From contig NZ_JAZHFS010000003.1 of NCBI RefSeq assembly GCF_036541405.1, positions 1 to 64,000 on the forward strand: a DNA stretch of 64,000 bases, given 5' to 3'. How positions within the stretch are numbered: position 1 is the first letter of the stretch; each line of letters opens with the position of its first letter. The translations under genes were made by a program, and so were the position numbers. Source of the stretch: Clostridium_AD frigoriphilum. GTDB lineage: Bacteria > Bacillota > Clostridia > Clostridiales > Clostridiaceae. The notes beneath the pieces are model-generated. The model had not been told where the DNA came from, searched no databases, and was given only the letters and a program-made list of their open reading frames with translations. Shown one piece after another: positions 62,770-64,000 of the stretch.

Positions 62770-63678
62770 ATGAGTAAAACATTTGATAAAATTTTAGACA
62801 CAGCAAAAGCACAAGGAATGAAAACTGTAGTAGTAGCTGTAGCACAGGATGAACCAGTACTTGAGGCGGTTCGTGATGCTAAGAAAAATGGTATAGCAAA
62901 TGCAATACTAGTAGGAGATAAAGAAAAAATAATATTTATTGCTAAAAACATAGGTATGGATGCATCAGAGTTTGAAATTATTGATGAGAAGAATGTTTCT
63001 AAAGCAGCATTAACTGCAGTTCAGATTGTATCATCAGGAAAAGCTGATATGCTTATGAAAGGGTTAATTGATACAGCAACATTCTTAAGAGCCGTGTTAA
63101 ACAAAGAAGTAGGTCTTAGAACTGGGAAACTAATGTCACATGTAGCCGTATTTGAAATACCAGAGTATGACAGACTAATATTTTTAACAGATGTTGCTTT
63201 TAATATGTACCCAGAACTAAAAGAAAAAAAGAGCATAATAAACAATTCAGTAGCAGTAGCAAAAGCTTGTGGAGTTGAGCTTCCTAAAGTCGCAGTAGTT
63301 TGTGCAGTAGAAGTAGTAAATCCAGGAATGCCAGCAACACTAGATGCAGCAATGTTATCGAAAATGAATGATAGAGGTCAGATAAAAGGCTGTATTGTTG
63401 ATGGACCTTTATCTCTTGATATTGCAATATCTGAAGAAGCTGCAAATCATAAAAACATACAAAGTCCAGTTGCAGGAAAAGCGGATATTCTTGTAATGCC
63501 AAATATTGAAGCAGGAAATTCTATGTATAAATGCTTAAATTACACTACTAAATCTAAAAGCGGTGGATTACTAGTAGGTACTTCAGCTCCTGTTATATTA
63601 ACTTCTAGAGCTGATACTCCTGAAACAAAATTACATTCTATAGCTCTTGCAGCATTAGTTGCAGAATATAACAAATAA
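62770..63678 (+). CDS. ptb: Phosphate butyryltransferase
   Basis: Butyryl-CoA + Pi to butyryl-phosphate + CoA, the step before butyrate kinase. 302 residues, PTA_PTB family (no Lon-like extension), with the conserved C-terminal APVILTSRADTPETKLHSIALA. ATG after GAGGGAG. buk follows 89 bases later. Confidence 0.95.
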   Translation: MSKTFDKILDTAKAQGMKTVVVAVAQDEPVLEAVRDAKKNGIANAILVGDKEKIIFIAKNIGMDASEFEIIDEKNVSKAALTAVQIVSSGKADMLMKGLIDTATFLRAVLNKEVGLRTGKLMSHVAVFEIPEYDRLIFLTDVAFNMYPELKEKKSIINNSVAVAKACGVELPKVAVVCAVEVVNPGMPATLDAAMLSKMNDRGQIKGCIVDGPLSLDIAISEEAANHKNIQSPVAGKADILVMPNIEAGNSMYKCLNYTTKSKSGGLLVGTSAPVILTSRADTPETKLHSIALAALVAEYNK

Positions 63679-63767
63679 AATTGTCGATTGTTTAGGAACA
63701 TGAAAATATACTAGCATATCTATTTGTTATTTATTTAATGTACTTTATAGCATAAAGGAGGAACAAT

Positions 63768-64000
63768 ATGTCATATAAATTATTAATAATTAACCCAGGG
63801 TCAACATCTACTAAAATAGGTGTATATGAGGATGAAAAGGAAATATTAGAAGAAACATTGAGACATCCATCAGAAGAAATAGATAACTTCAAAGGTATAT
63901 TTGAACAACTTGATTTCAGAAAAGATGTTATCTTGAATATTCTTAAGGAAAAGAATTTTGACATTAAAACTTTGGATGCCATAGTAGGCCGAGGTGGAAT
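63768..64000 (+). CDS. buk: Butyrate kinase, 5' part
   Basis: Butyryl-phosphate + ADP to butyrate + ATP. The visible 77 codons begin MSYKLLIINPGSTSTKIGVY, the acetokinase-family phosphate loop. ATG after AAGGAGGAAC. The gene runs past the window edge. Confidence 0.94.
   Translation, partial: MSYKLLIINPGSTSTKIGVYEDEKEILEETLRHPSEEIDNFKGIFEQLDFRKDVILNILKEKNFDIKTLDAIVGRGG

Noticed and set aside
1..64000. CRISPR array, insertion sequence, prophage or secondary-metabolite cluster
   Set aside because: No regularly spaced repeats, transposase, integrase or phage genes are seen; the window is core chromosome.

Overview
The window is AT-rich chromosomal DNA of a strictly anaerobic, spore-forming, butyrate-producing Firmicute, most likely Clostridium sensu stricto. 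The evidence is the canonical low-GC Gram-positive order clpC-disA-yacL-ispD-mrnC-rlmB-rae1-sigH-secE-nusG-rplKAJL-rpoBC-rpsLG-fusA-tuf-S10/spc/alpha-ecfAAT-truA-rplM-rpsI-cwlD. In addition there are spore genes (sigH, cwlD, a SleB-type cortex hydrolase), a thioredoxin reductase of apparently ferredoxin-dependent type, and ptb-buk of butyrate fermentation. Gram-positive Shine-Dalgarno (SD) sequences and frequent GTG/TTG starts occur throughout. Species cannot be fixed from the sequence alone.

Layout. 1-2600: 3' end of a tRNA-Asn, two small unknown genes and an M24 aminopeptidase, each closed by a hairpin terminator. 2.6-13.2 kb: stress, signalling and RNA-processing block (clpC, disA, a small unknown gene, a CarD-like gene, yacL, ispD, a proline-type T-box, mrnC, thyX, rlmB, rae1, sigH); ctsR, mcsA, mcsB, radA, proS and cysS, often found in this neighbourhood in relatives, are absent. 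13.2-30.9 kb: tRNA-Gly, tRNA-Thr, first tuf, rpmG-secE-nusG, rplKAJL, rpoBC, the L7Ae-like gene, rpsLG, fusA, second tuf. 30.9-46.5 kb: the S10-spc-alpha ribosomal-protein supercluster with secY, adk, a broken map gene, infA, rpoA. 46.5-51 kb: ECF transporter core, truA, rplM-rpsI. 51-58.7 kb: cell-envelope, spore and redox genes on both strands. 58.9-64 kb: cdaA-cdaR, a FAD dehydrogenase, ptb and the start of buk.

How the genes work together. Most of the window builds and controls the translation and transcription machinery, and much of it shows RNA-level control: an L10 leader, an L13-type leader, a structured S10-operon leader, two near-identical L1-site-like hairpins before rplK and rplA, and a hairpin that appears to bring the nusG SD to its start codon. 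A second theme is cyclic di-AMP: both diadenylate cyclases (DisA, CdaA with CdaR) are present, and a ydaO-type c-di-AMP riboswitch precedes the cortex hydrolase gene. A third is thiol redox: trxA with a CsoR/CstR-like palindrome in its leader, followed by a TrxR-like flavoprotein lacking the usual NADPH motifs.

The most notable oddities are the apparently intact T-box with no aminoacyl-tRNA synthetase behind it, and the methionine aminopeptidase gene between adk and infA destroyed by an early stop codon plus an internal in-frame deletion.
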